A DNA stretch of 64,000 nt from JANYCG01 sp031386665 (GTDB lineage Bacteria > Pseudomonadota > Gammaproteobacteria > Burkholderiales > Burkholderiaceae_C), in NCBI GenBank assembly GCA_031386665.1, contig JANNCN010000056.1, positions 1-64,000 of the forward strand, in the 5' to 3' direction. A program made the position numbers and the translations under genes. The notes below the pieces were generated by a model. That model made no database searches and was not told the origin of the DNA. It worked only from the letters and a program-made list of their open reading frames with translations. Below are positions 16,971 through 26,761 of the stretch, in pieces. The number at the start of each line of letters is the position of its first letter. Positions within the stretch are counted from its first letter, which is position 1.

Positions 16971-19379
16971 TCAGTTCTTGAACAAATCCAGAATTTGCCG
17001 TTTTTCGTCAGGTGCAGGCGCAGATTGGGGCGCGTTGCTACCGTTTTGCGGCAGTTCGGCTTCCATGCCCAGGCTCTGAACGCCTGAGCCACGGCCAAAT
17101 TCGGTGAAGAACCATTCACCGCCCGAATTCGTCAATCTTTCTGGCGTGACCGCTTGCATGGATGGCACGCCTTTGAGCGCATGCTCCATGTAGCTGATCC
17201 AGATCGGCAAAGTCAGACCGCCGCCAGTTTCGTTGCTGCCCATTTTGCGAGGCGTGTCGTAGCCCATCCAGGCAATGGCCGCCAATGACGGTTGATAGCC
17301 CGCAAACCAGGCGTCGATGGAATCGTTGGTGGTGCCGGTTTTGCCGTGCAGGTCGTTGCGCTTGAGAATCTGCCGCGCCTTGGCCGCTGTGCCGCTGATG
17401 GTCACCTCGCCCAACAAACTGTCCATCACAAACGCATTGCGCGCCTCAATCGCCCGCATCGATTCCAGCAAAGGCGGGGGTTTGGCTTCAAGCAAAACCC
17501 GGCCCTTTTGCTCGGTCACCTTGGCAATCAGCCAAGGGTTGACCCGAAAACCGCCGTTGGCAAACACGGCGTAGGCGGTTGCCATCTGAATGGGCGTGAC
17601 AGCCCCTGCGCCCAACGCCATGGTCAGGTAGGCAGGGTGCTTGTCTTCTTCAAAACCAAAGCGGGTGATCCAGTCTTGCGCAAACTGAGGGCCAATGGAC
17701 TGCAAAATCCGAATCGAAATCATGTTTTTCGACGCTGCCAAGCCCCGACGCATCGACATGGGGCCGTCGAACCGGCCATCGTAATTTTTGGGTTCCCACG
17801 CTTGGCCGCCGGTCGCGCTGGCGCTGAAGAAAAGCGGCGCGTCGTTGATGATGGTGGCCGGTGTAAAGCCCTTTTCAAGCGACGCCGAATACACAAACGG
17901 CTTGAAACTCGACCCCGGCTGGCGCCAAGCCTGAGTCACGTGGTTGAACTTGTTTTTGTCAAAATCAAAGCCACCCACCAATGCCTTGATGGCCCCCGTG
18001 CGTGGGTCCAAGGCGACAAAAGCCCCTTCGACTTCAGGCAACTGGGTAATTTCCCAGGTGTTTTTGGTCGTTTTTGCCACCCGAATGACAGCACCCCGTC
18101 GCACTTTGATATTGGGTGCGGCCTTTTCTGCCAGGCCAGACTGGGCAGGCTCCAGCCCTTTTCCGGTGATTTCAACCACTTCGCCGCCTTGGCGCAGCGC
18201 TTTGATCTTGCGCGAGTCGGCTTGCAACACGATGGCCGACATCACGTCGCCGTTGTCGGGGTGGTCGTCAAGGGCTTCGTCCACAGCGTCTTCAAGCTCC
18301 GGGCCATCGGCGGGCAAAGTCACAAATTTCTCAGGGCCCCGGTAGATTTGGCGGCGCTCAAAATCCATGATCCCCCGGCGCAACGCCTTGTAGGCCACAT
18401 CTTGGTCGCTGGATTTCAGGGTGGTGTACACGTTCAGTCCGCGGGTGTAGGTTTCGTTGCCATACTGGGCAAACATCAACTGGCGCACGGTTTCTGCCAC
18501 GTATTCAGCATGGATGGTGGTGGCATCCGAGTTCAGTTTGAGCTTCAGCGTCTCCAGTTTTGCTGCCTCTGCCTGGGCGCTAGTGATGAACGCGTTTTCC
18601 AGCATGCGGTCAATCACCCGCACTTGGCGGGCGCGCGCCCGCTTGGCATTGCTGATGGGGTTGTAGGCGGAGGGCGCTTGCGGCAACCCGGCCAGCATGG
18701 CGGCCTCGGCAATGGTCAGGCTCTTGAGCGGCTTGTCAAAATAAGCTTCAGACGCAGCGGCAAAGCCGTATGACCGGTTTCCCAGAAAAATCTGGTTCAT
18801 GTAGATTTCCAGAATCTGGTCTTTGGACAGCAAATGCTCCAGTTTGAAGGTCAGCAAGATCTCGTAAATCTTGCGCATGTAGTTTTTGTCTTGGGTTAGA
18901 TAGACGTTGCGGGCCACCTGCATGGTGATAGTTGACGCGCCCTGGCTCTTGGCGCGGCCCAAATTGGCCAACGCCGCGCGCACAAAGCCCTTGTACGACA
19001 CCCCGCTGTGCTGGTAAAAGTCGGCGTCTTCAATGGCCAGCACCGCATCAATCAGGATTTTTGGAATTTCCTTGATTGGCGTCAGCTTGCGCCGCTCCTC
19101 GCCAAACTCGCCAATCAGCACGTTGTCAGAAGTAAATACCCGCAGTGGCAAGATGGGGCGGTAGTTGGACAAATCCGAAATATCAGGCAAATTGGGGTAA
19201 GCCACGGCCAGCGCAATGGCAATCACCATCAAAACTGATGCGGCGCCGGCAGCGGCAATGCCAAAAGTCCAAATTGCGGCTCGCGCTGCCCAATGGGCAA
19301 GCCCCGTGCGCGTGCCCGACCCCCCGGGCGCGTTGCCGGGCGATTGAGGTGGGTTAGGGGAAACGGGGTCGAAGGCCAT
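16971..19379 (-). CDS. mrcA: Penicillin-binding protein 1A, bifunctional
   Basis: A class A penicillin-binding protein of 802 residues that polymerises and cross-links peptidoglycan. An N-terminal cytoplasmic tail and single helix (AASVLMVIAIALAVAY) come first. The glycosyltransferase domain follows with the catalytic Glu in AIEDADFYQHSGV and QGASTITMQVARN. An OB-like insert precedes the transpeptidase domain with SSFKP near residue 488 and GKTGTT near 678. The gene is divergent from pilM, as in many Proteobacteria. Confidence 0.96.
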   Translation of the reverse strand: MAFDPVSPNPPQSPGNAPGGSGTRTGLAHWAARAAIWTFGIAAAGAASVLMVIAIALAVAYPNLPDISDLSNYRPILPLRVFTSDNVLIGEFGEERRKLTPIKEIPKILIDAVLAIEDADFYQHSGVSYKGFVRAALANLGRAKSQGASTITMQVARNVYLTQDKNYMRKIYEILLTFKLEHLLSKDQILEIYMNQIFLGNRSYGFAAASEAYFDKPLKSLTIAEAAMLAGLPQAPSAYNPISNAKRARARQVRVIDRMLENAFITSAQAEAAKLETLKLKLNSDATTIHAEYVAETVRQLMFAQYGNETYTRGLNVYTTLKSSDQDVAYKALRRGIMDFERRQIYRGPEKFVTLPADGPELEDAVDEALDDHPDNGDVMSAIVLQADSRKIKALRQGGEVVEITGKGLEPAQSGLAEKAAPNIKVRRGAVIRVAKTTKNTWEITQLPEVEGAFVALDPRTGAIKALVGGFDFDKNKFNHVTQAWRQPGSSFKPFVYSASLEKGFTPATIINDAPLFFSASATGGQAWEPKNYDGRFDGPMSMRRGLAASKNMISIRILQSIGPQFAQDWITRFGFEEDKHPAYLTMALGAGAVTPIQMATAYAVFANGGFRVNPWLIAKVTEQKGRVLLEAKPPPLLESMRAIEARNAFVMDSLLGEVTISGTAAKARQILKRNDLHGKTGTTNDSIDAWFAGYQPSLAAIAWMGYDTPRKMGSNETGGGLTLPIWISYMEHALKGVPSMQAVTPERLTNSGGEWFFTEFGRGSGVQSLGMEAELPQNGSNAPQSAPAPDEKRQILDLFKN

Positions 19380-19658
19380 AGAAATGTGGGTAAGGTCGCG
19401 TCAGCATTATAAAAATGTTGAAGAGGCAATTATCAATTCTGTCGAAGGTGACAGCGAAGTGCCTGGTTTTTTGCTCAGAGCATTGTGGTTCTGCGTGAGC
19501 ATACCTTCAGCTCTGCTCCTAAAAACCGTCTGCTTTTGGCAACGCTCTCTACCGGTCAAAATGGAAAAAACCTTTGCGGGACAAGGCGCTTACTGATAGC
19601 ATTCAAGTGAAGTCTTAAGTTTCGTCGGTTCTCAATCGGCATGTTTCAGGGGATAGTT

Positions 19659-20738
19659 TTGATCTCTTTGGGGTCGTTGTTTAGCAATCAGCCTGCACCC
19701 ATGTTGGGCTTGGACGTCAGTTCCTCCAGTGTTAAATTGGTCGAATTGGGCCGGGACAAAAGCGGGAACCTGATTCTGGAGCGTTGCGCAATCGAACCCC
19801 TGGAACGGGGTTGGATCTCTGACGGCAACATCGAGAAATTTGACGAAGTCGCCGAGGCAGTGCGCCGACTGGTTAAAAAGAGCGGCACCAAGACCAAAAA
19901 CGTCGCCATGGCGCTGCCGCCCTCGGCCGTCATCACCAAAAAAATCATCATTCCTGGCGGCTTGAGCGACATTGAGCTGGAGCTGCAAGTCGAAGCCGAG
20001 GCGAACCAATACATTCCCTTTCCGCTGGACGAAGTCAGCCTTGATTTTTGTGTCATTGGGCCCAGCAGCGCGTCGTCTGGCGACGTGGATGTATTGATTG
20101 CCGCCTCACGGCGCGAAAAAGTGCAGGACATACAAGGTTTGGCTGAGGCCGCTGGACTCAAGCCCGTGGTGGTCGATGTCGAATCGTATGCATCGCGCCT
20201 GGCAACGGCCCGGCTCATTGAAAACCTGCCCAACAAAGGCGCGGGCACTATCGTGGCACTCTTTGAAGTGGGCGCTTTGACCACCAGCATGCAGGTGATT
20301 CGGGACGACGAAGTGCTATATGACCGCGACCAAGCTTTTGGCGGTGCGCAATTGACGCAACTGATCGTCCGCCAATACGGTTTTTCGCTGGAAGAAGCTG
20401 AAACCAAAAAGCGCAGCGGCGAGTTGCCGGAAGACTACGAGTCAAGTGTATTGAAGCCATTTGTTGAAAGCATGGTGCAAGAAATTGGCCGAGCGCTGCA
20501 GTTTTTCTTCACCAGCACGCCGCACAACAAGGTGGACTACATCATGCTGGCGGGGGGCTCGGCAGCACTGCCTGGTTTGACCAATGCAGTGACCCAACAC
20601 ACCACGTTTCCATGCAATCTGGTGAACCCGTTCGAAGGCATGGAAATGGGAGACAGTGTGCGTTTGAAAAAAATGACGCGTGAAGCGCCGTCTTACCTCA
20701 CCTCCTGCGGATTGGCGTTACGGAGGTTCCTGCAGTGA
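19659..20738 (+). CDS. pilM: Type IV pilus inner-membrane platform protein PilM
   Basis: An actin-like cytoplasmic ATPase-fold protein that docks on the PilN N-terminus in the pilus alignment complex. It opens APMLGLDVSSSSVKLVELG and carries the PilM-typical GGLSDIELELQVEAEANQYIPFPLDEVSLDF and MLAGGSAALPGL. I chose the TTG at 19659 as start because AGGGG (19648-19652) lies six bases upstream; an ATG at 19641 would place that ribosome site inside the gene. It is the first gene of pilMNOPQ. Confidence 0.96.
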   Translation: MISLGSLFSNQPAPMLGLDVSSSSVKLVELGRDKSGNLILERCAIEPLERGWISDGNIEKFDEVAEAVRRLVKKSGTKTKNVAMALPPSAVITKKIIIPGGLSDIELELQVEAEANQYIPFPLDEVSLDFCVIGPSSASSGDVDVLIAASRREKVQDIQGLAEAAGLKPVVVDVESYASRLATARLIENLPNKGAGTIVALFEVGALTTSMQVIRDDEVLYDRDQAFGGAQLTQLIVRQYGFSLEEAETKKRSGELPEDYESSVLKPFVESMVQEIGRALQFFFTSTPHNKVDYIMLAGGSAALPGLTNAVTQHTTFPCNLVNPFEGMEMGDSVRLKKMTREAPSYLTSCGLALRRFLQ

Positions 20739-21424
20739 TCTTAATCAACCTGCTACCCCACCGCGAAGCTGCCCGAAAGCAGCGCAAAGACTTTTTCAAT
20801 CTGTCGCTGGGCGCCGCTGCGCTGATTGGCGGCTTGATTGCAGGTGGAATTTTCATTTGGTTTCAAACCCAAATTTCGCTCCAACAGGGCAAAAATCAGT
20901 TGTTGACAACCGAAATCAAGGTGCTTGAAGGCCAGATCAAAGACATTGCGGGTTTGGAGGCCGAAATTGCCGGCCTGCGCGCACGGCAACAGGCGGTTGA
21001 AGATCTGCAAGCTGACCGCAATCAGCCGGTCTACCTGATGACTGAATTGGTGAGGCAGCTGCCTGACGGTGTTTACATTTCGTCCATGAAGCAGGTGAAC
21101 CAAGACGTGACGCTGCAAGGGGTTGCCCAGTCTAACGAGCGGGTGTCGGAGTTGCTGCGCAATTTGGCCAACAACACGCCGCGCTTTGCAAAGCCAGAGC
21201 TGGTCGAAATTGTGGCGGGCACTGTTGCATTGAGCCCGCGGGAGGTCAAGCGGGTCGGCAATTTCACAATCCGGGTGAAGCTGGTTCGTTCCAGCGAAAC
21301 GCCCAAGGCGGTTGCGTCGGCGGCAGCAGCAGCTACGGCGACTTCAGGGGCCAAGGTGGCGGCGGCCCCAGCCGAATCAAAACCAGCGGCTCCAAGCCCG
21401 GTTGCGGCGACGGTCAAAAAATAG
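20735..21424 (+). CDS. pilN: Type IV pilus assembly protein PilN
   Basis: A bitopic inner-membrane protein of 229 residues. The N-terminal ILINLLPHREAARKQRK is the conserved segment that binds PilM. One helix follows, then a coiled coil (LEGQIKDIAGLEAEIAGLRARQQAVEDL) and a periplasmic ferredoxin-like domain. The GTG start overlaps the pilM stop (GTGA). An Ala-rich tail is present. Confidence 0.95.
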   Translation: MILINLLPHREAARKQRKDFFNLSLGAAALIGGLIAGGIFIWFQTQISLQQGKNQLLTTEIKVLEGQIKDIAGLEAEIAGLRARQQAVEDLQADRNQPVYLMTELVRQLPDGVYISSMKQVNQDVTLQGVAQSNERVSELLRNLANNTPRFAKPELVEIVAGTVALSPREVKRVGNFTIRVKLVRSSETPKAVASAAAAATATSGAKVAAAPAESKPAAPSPVAATVKK

Positions 21425-21436
21425 TAGGTAGATTCC

Positions 21437-22111
21437 ATGGCGACAAAATCACTACCCAAATTTGACTTTTCCGAGTTTCAACAAAAACTCGCAAACCAGT
21501 TTAGAAACCTGGATCCCAAAGATCCTTCAATTTGGCCAGCTATCCCGCGCAATGCACTGTTGCTTTTAACTTGCGTCATTGTCGTCACGGGTCTTTGGTT
21601 TGCCTGGTTGACCAATTCCGAGAAAGAACTGGTCGACGAGCAAGCCAAAGAAGTCAAGTTGCGTGAAGATTACAAAGTCAAATTGGGCAAGGCCGTGAAC
21701 CTTGAGGCTTTGAAGAAACAACGCGAGCAGGTTCAGCAGTACGTTACGCAGCTTGAAAAACAATTGCCGAGCAAGGCCGAAATGGACGCGCTTTTATCGG
21801 ACATCAACCAGGCAGGCCTTGGGCGAAGCCTTCAGTTTGACCTGTTCAGGCCTGGCCAGGTCGCTGTCAAAGACTACTACGCCGAATTACCCATCGCCAT
21901 CAAGGTCACAGGCAAGTACCACGACATTGGTTCTTTTGCGTCTGACATCGCCAATCTTTCTCGGATTGTGACGCTGAATAATTTGGCGGTCATTCCGGGC
22001 CGGGATGGCACACTTTCAATGGAGGCGACTGCCAAGACATTCCGATACCTTGACACCGATGAAGTAGCGTCCCAACGCAAGGCCGCAGCTCCTAAAGGAG
22101 CGAAGAAATGA
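21437..22111 (+). CDS. pilO: Type IV pilus assembly protein PilO
   Basis: Partner of PilN in the periplasmic alignment complex, 224 residues. A short cytoplasmic tail is followed by one helix (ALLLLTCVIVVTGLWFAWL), a coiled coil with EKQLPSKAEMDALLSDINQAG, and the family core FDLFRPGQVAVKDYYAELPIAIKVTGKYHDIGSF, all typical for PilO. It follows pilN closely and overlaps pilP by four bases. Confidence 0.95.
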   Translation: MATKSLPKFDFSEFQQKLANQFRNLDPKDPSIWPAIPRNALLLLTCVIVVTGLWFAWLTNSEKELVDEQAKEVKLREDYKVKLGKAVNLEALKKQREQVQQYVTQLEKQLPSKAEMDALLSDINQAGLGRSLQFDLFRPGQVAVKDYYAELPIAIKVTGKYHDIGSFASDIANLSRIVTLNNLAVIPGRDGTLSMEATAKTFRYLDTDEVASQRKAAAPKGAKK

Positions 22112-22662
22112 TCAACACATTGCGGAAATGTAGTGTGGTGCTTGCAGGCGCTATGACTTTGGTTGTTTCGGGCTGTGGAACACCTGGCGAAGACGATTTG
22201 CGGCAGTGGATGTCTGAGCAAAAAAAGCAGACTCAATCAAAAGTAACGGCTATTTCAGAACCTAAACAGTTCAAACCTGAAAATTACAGCCAAACCGGGT
22301 CGGTTGAGCCGTTTAGCAAAGAAAAGTTGACCCAAGCGTTGCGAGGCGAGTCAACCCAGGCCACTTCGAATGGTGCTTTGGTGGCCCCCGAACTCGTTCG
22401 GCGCAAAGAGGCGCTGGAGTCCTTTCCACTGGATGGTATGGCGATGGTTGGCAGTCTTGTGAAAGCAGGGCAACCCGTTGCCTTGGTCAAAGTTGACAAC
22501 CTGCTTTACCAAGTACGGCCAGGAAACTACCTGGGACAGAATTTTGGACGTGTCACCAAGATAGGCGAGACGGAAGTGACATTGCGTGAAATTGTGCAAG
22601 ACGCAGTGGGTGAGTGGATCGAACGTCCCGCGAAATTGCAGTTGCAAGAGAGGTCAAAATGA
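22108..22662 (+). CDS. pilP: Type IV pilus lipoprotein PilP
   Basis: An inner-membrane lipoprotein that bridges PilNO to the PilQ secretin. The signal ends in a lipobox (LVVSGCG) and the mature protein starts with the family motif EDDLRQWM. The C-terminal beta domain includes YQVRPGNYLGQNFGRVTKI, a PilP hallmark. The start overlaps the pilO stop as ATGA. Confidence 0.95.
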   Translation: MINTLRKCSVVLAGAMTLVVSGCGTPGEDDLRQWMSEQKKQTQSKVTAISEPKQFKPENYSQTGSVEPFSKEKLTQALRGESTQATSNGALVAPELVRRKEALESFPLDGMAMVGSLVKAGQPVALVKVDNLLYQVRPGNYLGQNFGRVTKIGETEVTLREIVQDAVGEWIERPAKLQLQERSK

Positions 22663-24788
22663 ACAATCACAGGTGGAATCTTCTGATGCGAACGTGGCAA
22701 AAATTTATTGTTGTTTTGGGTTTGGGTGCTCTGACTTCCATGGCCTATGCGCAAACTGTCATTGAGGCAGTCACTGGTTCGGTCCAAAGTGGCGTGGAGG
22801 TCATTCGAATAGACCTGTCTCAACCTCTGACGGCCGTTCCAACAGGCTTCTCTATTCAGTCGCCTGCCAGAATCGCGCTTGATTTTCCGGGTGTCTCCAA
22901 CGGCATGGGCCGTTCTGCGATTGAAGTGAACCAAGGAAACCTGCGGTCAGTCAGTGTTGTGCAGGCGGGTGATCGAACCCGAGTCGTCCTCAATTTGAAG
23001 CAAGCCACGGCTTACAAAGCTCAAATCCAAGGTAAGTCATTGGTTGTCGTTCTTGATGCAGTCGCAATTGGCTCACAGGAACTTGCCGCAGCGCCCGTTT
23101 TTGCGGGCAGCCAGACCAACCGTGATTCTCTGCCCATCAAAGATCTTGACTTCCGACGCGGCACCGATGGGTCTGGGCGCGTGGTAATTTCACTGCCTAA
23201 CAACCAGGTCGGCGTCGATATTCGACAGCAAGGCCAAACCTTGGTCGTTGAATTCATGAAATCCAGCTTGCCGGAAGGCTTGCGTCGGCGTCTTGATGTT
23301 TCTGATTTTGGAACTCCAGTTCAAACCGTCACTACTTTCCAAGCGGGTGATCGGGTCCGCATGGTGATTGAACCCAAAGGTGCGTGGGAACACAGTGCTT
23401 ACCAAAGTGATGAGCAGTTTGTCGTCGAAGTAAAGCAGCAAAAAATCGACCCAACCAAACTGACGCAGGGCGTCGGATTCACGGGGCAAAAGTTATCCCT
23501 GAATTTCCAAAATATTGAAGTCAGATCGCTGTTGCAGGTGATTGCAGACTTTACAAACTTTAATATCGTGACATCAGACACGGTGACCGGCGCTGTCACT
23601 CTGCGGCTGCAGGATGTTCCATGGGACCAAGCTTTGGAAATTATTCTGCAGGCGAAGGGTCTTGGCGTCAAGAAAAATGGCAACGTGCTTTGGATAGCCC
23701 CACGCGATGAAATTGCAGCCAAAGAAAAGTTGGAGCGCGAGTCAAGCGTGGCGCTTGAAAGCCTGGAGTCTTTGCGGACTCAATCGTTTCAAATGAACTA
23801 TGCCAAGGCTACGGAAATTGCCGTGGGGTTGACTGGCGGCACGACCGCAGGTTCAACCAGAATTCTGAGTGCGCGCGGCAGTGTGATTGCCGAAGCCAGA
23901 ACCAATCAGTTGTTTGTGACGGATGTTGGCTCCAAGCTCGAACAAATTCAACAATTGATTGCAAAACTGGATGTTTCAGTACGCCAAGTGTTGATTGAGG
24001 CGCGAATTGTCGAAGCTTCTGACACCTTCGGCAAATCCTTGGGGGTTCGCTTGGGTGGCAATGATCTTCGCGCAAACCGCGGAGGAGATGGCGGCTACCA
24101 AATTGCAGGGGAAAATCGGGTGGCGTTTGGCACCAGCTATTCAAATGCAGTTGCTAGCAGTGGAGCCGGTGGCGCAGTTGACCTGAGCAGCAATTTTGTG
24201 AACCTGCCAGCCGTAGGTCAAGGTGGTGCAGATCCTGCGAGGTTTGCGATTGCCTTGTTCAGTTCGGCAGCCAATCGGTTTTTGAATTTGGAAATCTCCG
24301 CGCTTGAAGCCGACGGCAAGGGCAAGATTGTGTCCAGCCCAAGAGTTGTTACTGCAGACCAAAAAGAGGCGTCGATTGAGCAAGGCGTTGAAATCCCGTT
24401 CCAGAAAGCAACCAGTTCAGGTGCGACCGCAATTGAATTCATTAAGGCGAACTTGTCACTTAAAGTAACGCCGCAGATTACGCCAGAGGGCGGCATTATC
24501 ATGGATGTTGAAGTGACTAAAAATTCAATCGGTCAGGCAACTATTGCCGGCCTTGCGATCAACACGAAGCGAGTTAAAACTCAAGTGTTAGTCGAAAATG
24601 GCGGAACCGTGGTCATTGGCGGCATTTTCGAGTTGAATGAAACTGACAGTGAAACCAAGGTGCCGTTGTTGGGTGATTTGCCTGGCATTGGCAATCTTTT
24701 CAAGAACAGATCACGGGTTTCCAACAAACAGGAAATGCTGGTTTTCATCACGCCTAAAGTTGTCACCGAAAGAGGACTGGGTCGTTGA
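22659..24788 (+). CDS. pilQ: Type IV pilus secretin PilQ
   Basis: The outer-membrane secretin through which the pilus exits. The 709 residues include a signal peptide ending at AYAQ, two AMIN-like N-terminal domains, the secretin/TonB short domain (LNFQNIEVRSLLQVIADFTN), an N1 domain and the secretin core, ending in the NKQEMLVFITPKVV signature. The ATG at 22659 overlaps the pilP stop as ATGA. Confidence 0.96.
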   Translation: MNNHRWNLLMRTWQKFIVVLGLGALTSMAYAQTVIEAVTGSVQSGVEVIRIDLSQPLTAVPTGFSIQSPARIALDFPGVSNGMGRSAIEVNQGNLRSVSVVQAGDRTRVVLNLKQATAYKAQIQGKSLVVVLDAVAIGSQELAAAPVFAGSQTNRDSLPIKDLDFRRGTDGSGRVVISLPNNQVGVDIRQQGQTLVVEFMKSSLPEGLRRRLDVSDFGTPVQTVTTFQAGDRVRMVIEPKGAWEHSAYQSDEQFVVEVKQQKIDPTKLTQGVGFTGQKLSLNFQNIEVRSLLQVIADFTNFNIVTSDTVTGAVTLRLQDVPWDQALEIILQAKGLGVKKNGNVLWIAPRDEIAAKEKLERESSVALESLESLRTQSFQMNYAKATEIAVGLTGGTTAGSTRILSARGSVIAEARTNQLFVTDVGSKLEQIQQLIAKLDVSVRQVLIEARIVEASDTFGKSLGVRLGGNDLRANRGGDGGYQIAGENRVAFGTSYSNAVASSGAGGAVDLSSNFVNLPAVGQGGADPARFAIALFSSAANRFLNLEISALEADGKGKIVSSPRVVTADQKEASIEQGVEIPFQKATSSGATAIEFIKANLSLKVTPQITPEGGIIMDVEVTKNSIGQATIAGLAINTKRVKTQVLVENGGTVVIGGIFELNETDSETKVPLLGDLPGIGNLFKNRSRVSNKQEMLVFITPKVVTERGLGR

Positions 24789-24823
24789 GCATTATGGTTG
24801 GAATGAATTGCTGGAAGGTGCGT

Positions 24824-26761
24824 ATGAATAGATTTAAATACTTGTTGGCTTTTGCGATTGTTGGTGTGCTTTCAGCCTGCGGTGGTGGAGGGGGAAGTGC
24901 AGGGACTGTGAGCGGAGGTTCTGCAACCGTTGCCAAAAGTGCGTTGTCTATCGGGCTCACCATTGTGGATGCGTCAGATGTAGCGCAGGCCAGCAATTCA
25001 ATCGGGACTGGTGCGTCCTTTTATGCCAGGGCTGCCGTAACCGATGCCAGTGGGTTCGCTGTGGCCAATAAATTGGTTAATTTCACAACGACGGCGACCG
25101 TAGCAACCCTTTCCCAACCTTCAGCTTTGACAGACGCGAATGGCATAGCAAAAGTTCAAATTACCCCAGCCTCCGTGACTTCGGTAAGCGCGGGAAATCT
25201 CGTGGCTACCGCAACTTTGGACACGGCAACCGGAAGCTCATTATTTACGGCGAATGTGGACTATCAAACAGCCGCTGCCAATGTGACGTTGACTGATTTG
25301 AAAGCGACGCCTTCCAGCATCAGTGCTTTGCAATCTGTCGCTGTGACAGTTGAAGGACGCGTCAATGGTGCGTTGGTCGGAAGCTCAATTGTCGTAGTCA
25401 ATTATTCCGCAAGTTGCGGTACATTCAATCCTGCGAGTGCACCAACCAACAACGCGGGAATCGCAAGCTCGACTTATCAGTCTGCGGTCACCTGTTCTGG
25501 GCCCGTTACATTGACGGCTGAAGCGGTTGGGGCAACGGTTGTCAAAACGACTGTCGCGGTTGCAGCAGCGCGGGCCGCCAACATTGTGTTCACTTCGGCC
25601 ACAGCCCCGTTGATAGTAACTTCTGAAGCCTCTGGCGGCCTCAAACAATCGACGCTGAAATTTCAGGTTCTAGACAGCGCCGGGGTCGGTATGGCTGGAC
25701 AGTCGGTCAGCATTTCACTTGGCGGTTCAACTATCAGTGCTGGTGTTACCTTCTCGGTGAGCGGAGTCGGTACTATTTCGCCTCAAGTGGCGACTACCGA
25801 CAACAATGGTTTTGCTTCGGTCACCATCACTTCAGGCAGCCTGCCAACGCCGGTTGTTGTGACGGCTGCATTGGTTAGCAATCCGCTAGTGAAAGCTGCA
25901 TCCGCCAACGTTTCAGTGACGTCAGGGCGTGCCACGCAAAATGCTGCATCTTTAAGTGCCACAAAATTGAGTATTGAGGCTTACAGAACGGATGGCGTGC
26001 AAACAGTGTTTTCCATGCGGGTTGCGGACCGCCAAGGCAATCCCGTGCCAGCAGGTGCCATTGTTAATTTTGTTGCTTCCCATGGCTTGGTCCAAGGGTC
26101 TTGCGCAATTGACATTGCGTCTCAGTGCAGCGTAACCTATACCAGCCAGGGTCTCATTAGAGGTTTCTCTGACGGAGGCTTGGTCGCAATTCTCGCCTAC
26201 ATGGATGGTGAAGAAAGTTTTATCGACTTGAATGGTGACAATATTTGGCAGGCGGGCGAACCGTTTTTCGATGTTGGCACCCTTTACCGAGATGACAGTC
26301 GCAATGGCTCATTTGATCCAGCATTCGAGCAAACCTATCCGGGCGGGGCGACAGGTTCGGTAGCTTGTGCAAATCCTCGTGAAGCCTATCCTTCAATTGC
26401 TGGAACCTGTGACGGCACCTGGAGTTCGAACATCAGGGTTCGAAAGCAAATCACAATAGCTTTGGCGACATCCAATGCGGTAATTACCGCGGTGAGTGGG
26501 CGATCTTCATCGGGCTTTACGGTGTCTGTGACTGATGCGAATGGCAATGCGATGCCCACTGGAAGCACAGTCACAGCAAAGGTACTTACTTCGGGTGCGG
26601 TTTGTAAAGTCGAAGGGGCTGTGAGCCCTAATGCAGTCGACAATGGTTCGGCGGGAAGTCTGCATTTTGTAAGCCTTGATCAAGCTGCGGACTGTTTGGC
26701 GGTCACCGTCAATGTCATTGTCACTTCACCGGCTGGTTTTGTGACAACTCGTGGATTTTGA
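24824..26761 (+). CDS. Ig-like-domain lipoprotein between pilQ and aroK
   Basis: A 645-residue predicted lipoprotein: signal peptide with lipobox LSAC (Cys at 19) followed by GGGGGS. The mature part consists of serial bacterial Ig-like (Big/invasin-type) beta domains, visible as recurrent blocks such as TDASGFAVANKLVNFTT, TTDNNGFASVTIT and TDANGNAMPTG. Near residues 464-500 are two EF-hand-like acidic loops (DLNGDNIWQAGEP and DDSRNGSFDPAFE). The ATG at 24824 has GGAAGGTG upstream. The gene starts 35 bases after pilQ and its stop overlaps the aroK start, so it is transcribed with the pilus genes. A surface or pilus-linked role is likely but unproven. Confidence 0.8.
   Translation: MNRFKYLLAFAIVGVLSACGGGGGSAGTVSGGSATVAKSALSIGLTIVDASDVAQASNSIGTGASFYARAAVTDASGFAVANKLVNFTTTATVATLSQPSALTDANGIAKVQITPASVTSVSAGNLVATATLDTATGSSLFTANVDYQTAAANVTLTDLKATPSSISALQSVAVTVEGRVNGALVGSSIVVVNYSASCGTFNPASAPTNNAGIASSTYQSAVTCSGPVTLTAEAVGATVVKTTVAVAAARAANIVFTSATAPLIVTSEASGGLKQSTLKFQVLDSAGVGMAGQSVSISLGGSTISAGVTFSVSGVGTISPQVATTDNNGFASVTITSGSLPTPVVVTAALVSNPLVKAASANVSVTSGRATQNAASLSATKLSIEAYRTDGVQTVFSMRVADRQGNPVPAGAIVNFVASHGLVQGSCAIDIASQCSVTYTSQGLIRGFSDGGLVAILAYMDGEESFIDLNGDNIWQAGEPFFDVGTLYRDDSRNGSFDPAFEQTYPGGATGSVACANPREAYPSIAGTCDGTWSSNIRVRKQITIALATSNAVITAVSGRSSSGFTVSVTDANGNAMPTGSTVTAKVLTSGAVCKVEGAVSPNAVDNGSAGSLHFVSLDQAADCLAVTVNVIVTSPAGFVTTRGF

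Noticed and set aside
17292..18773. Long open frame of 493 codons on the + strand
   Set aside because: It is antisense to the penicillin-binding protein 1A gene, which has all family motifs. GC-rich codon use opens the opposite frame; the translated product has no recognisable fold.
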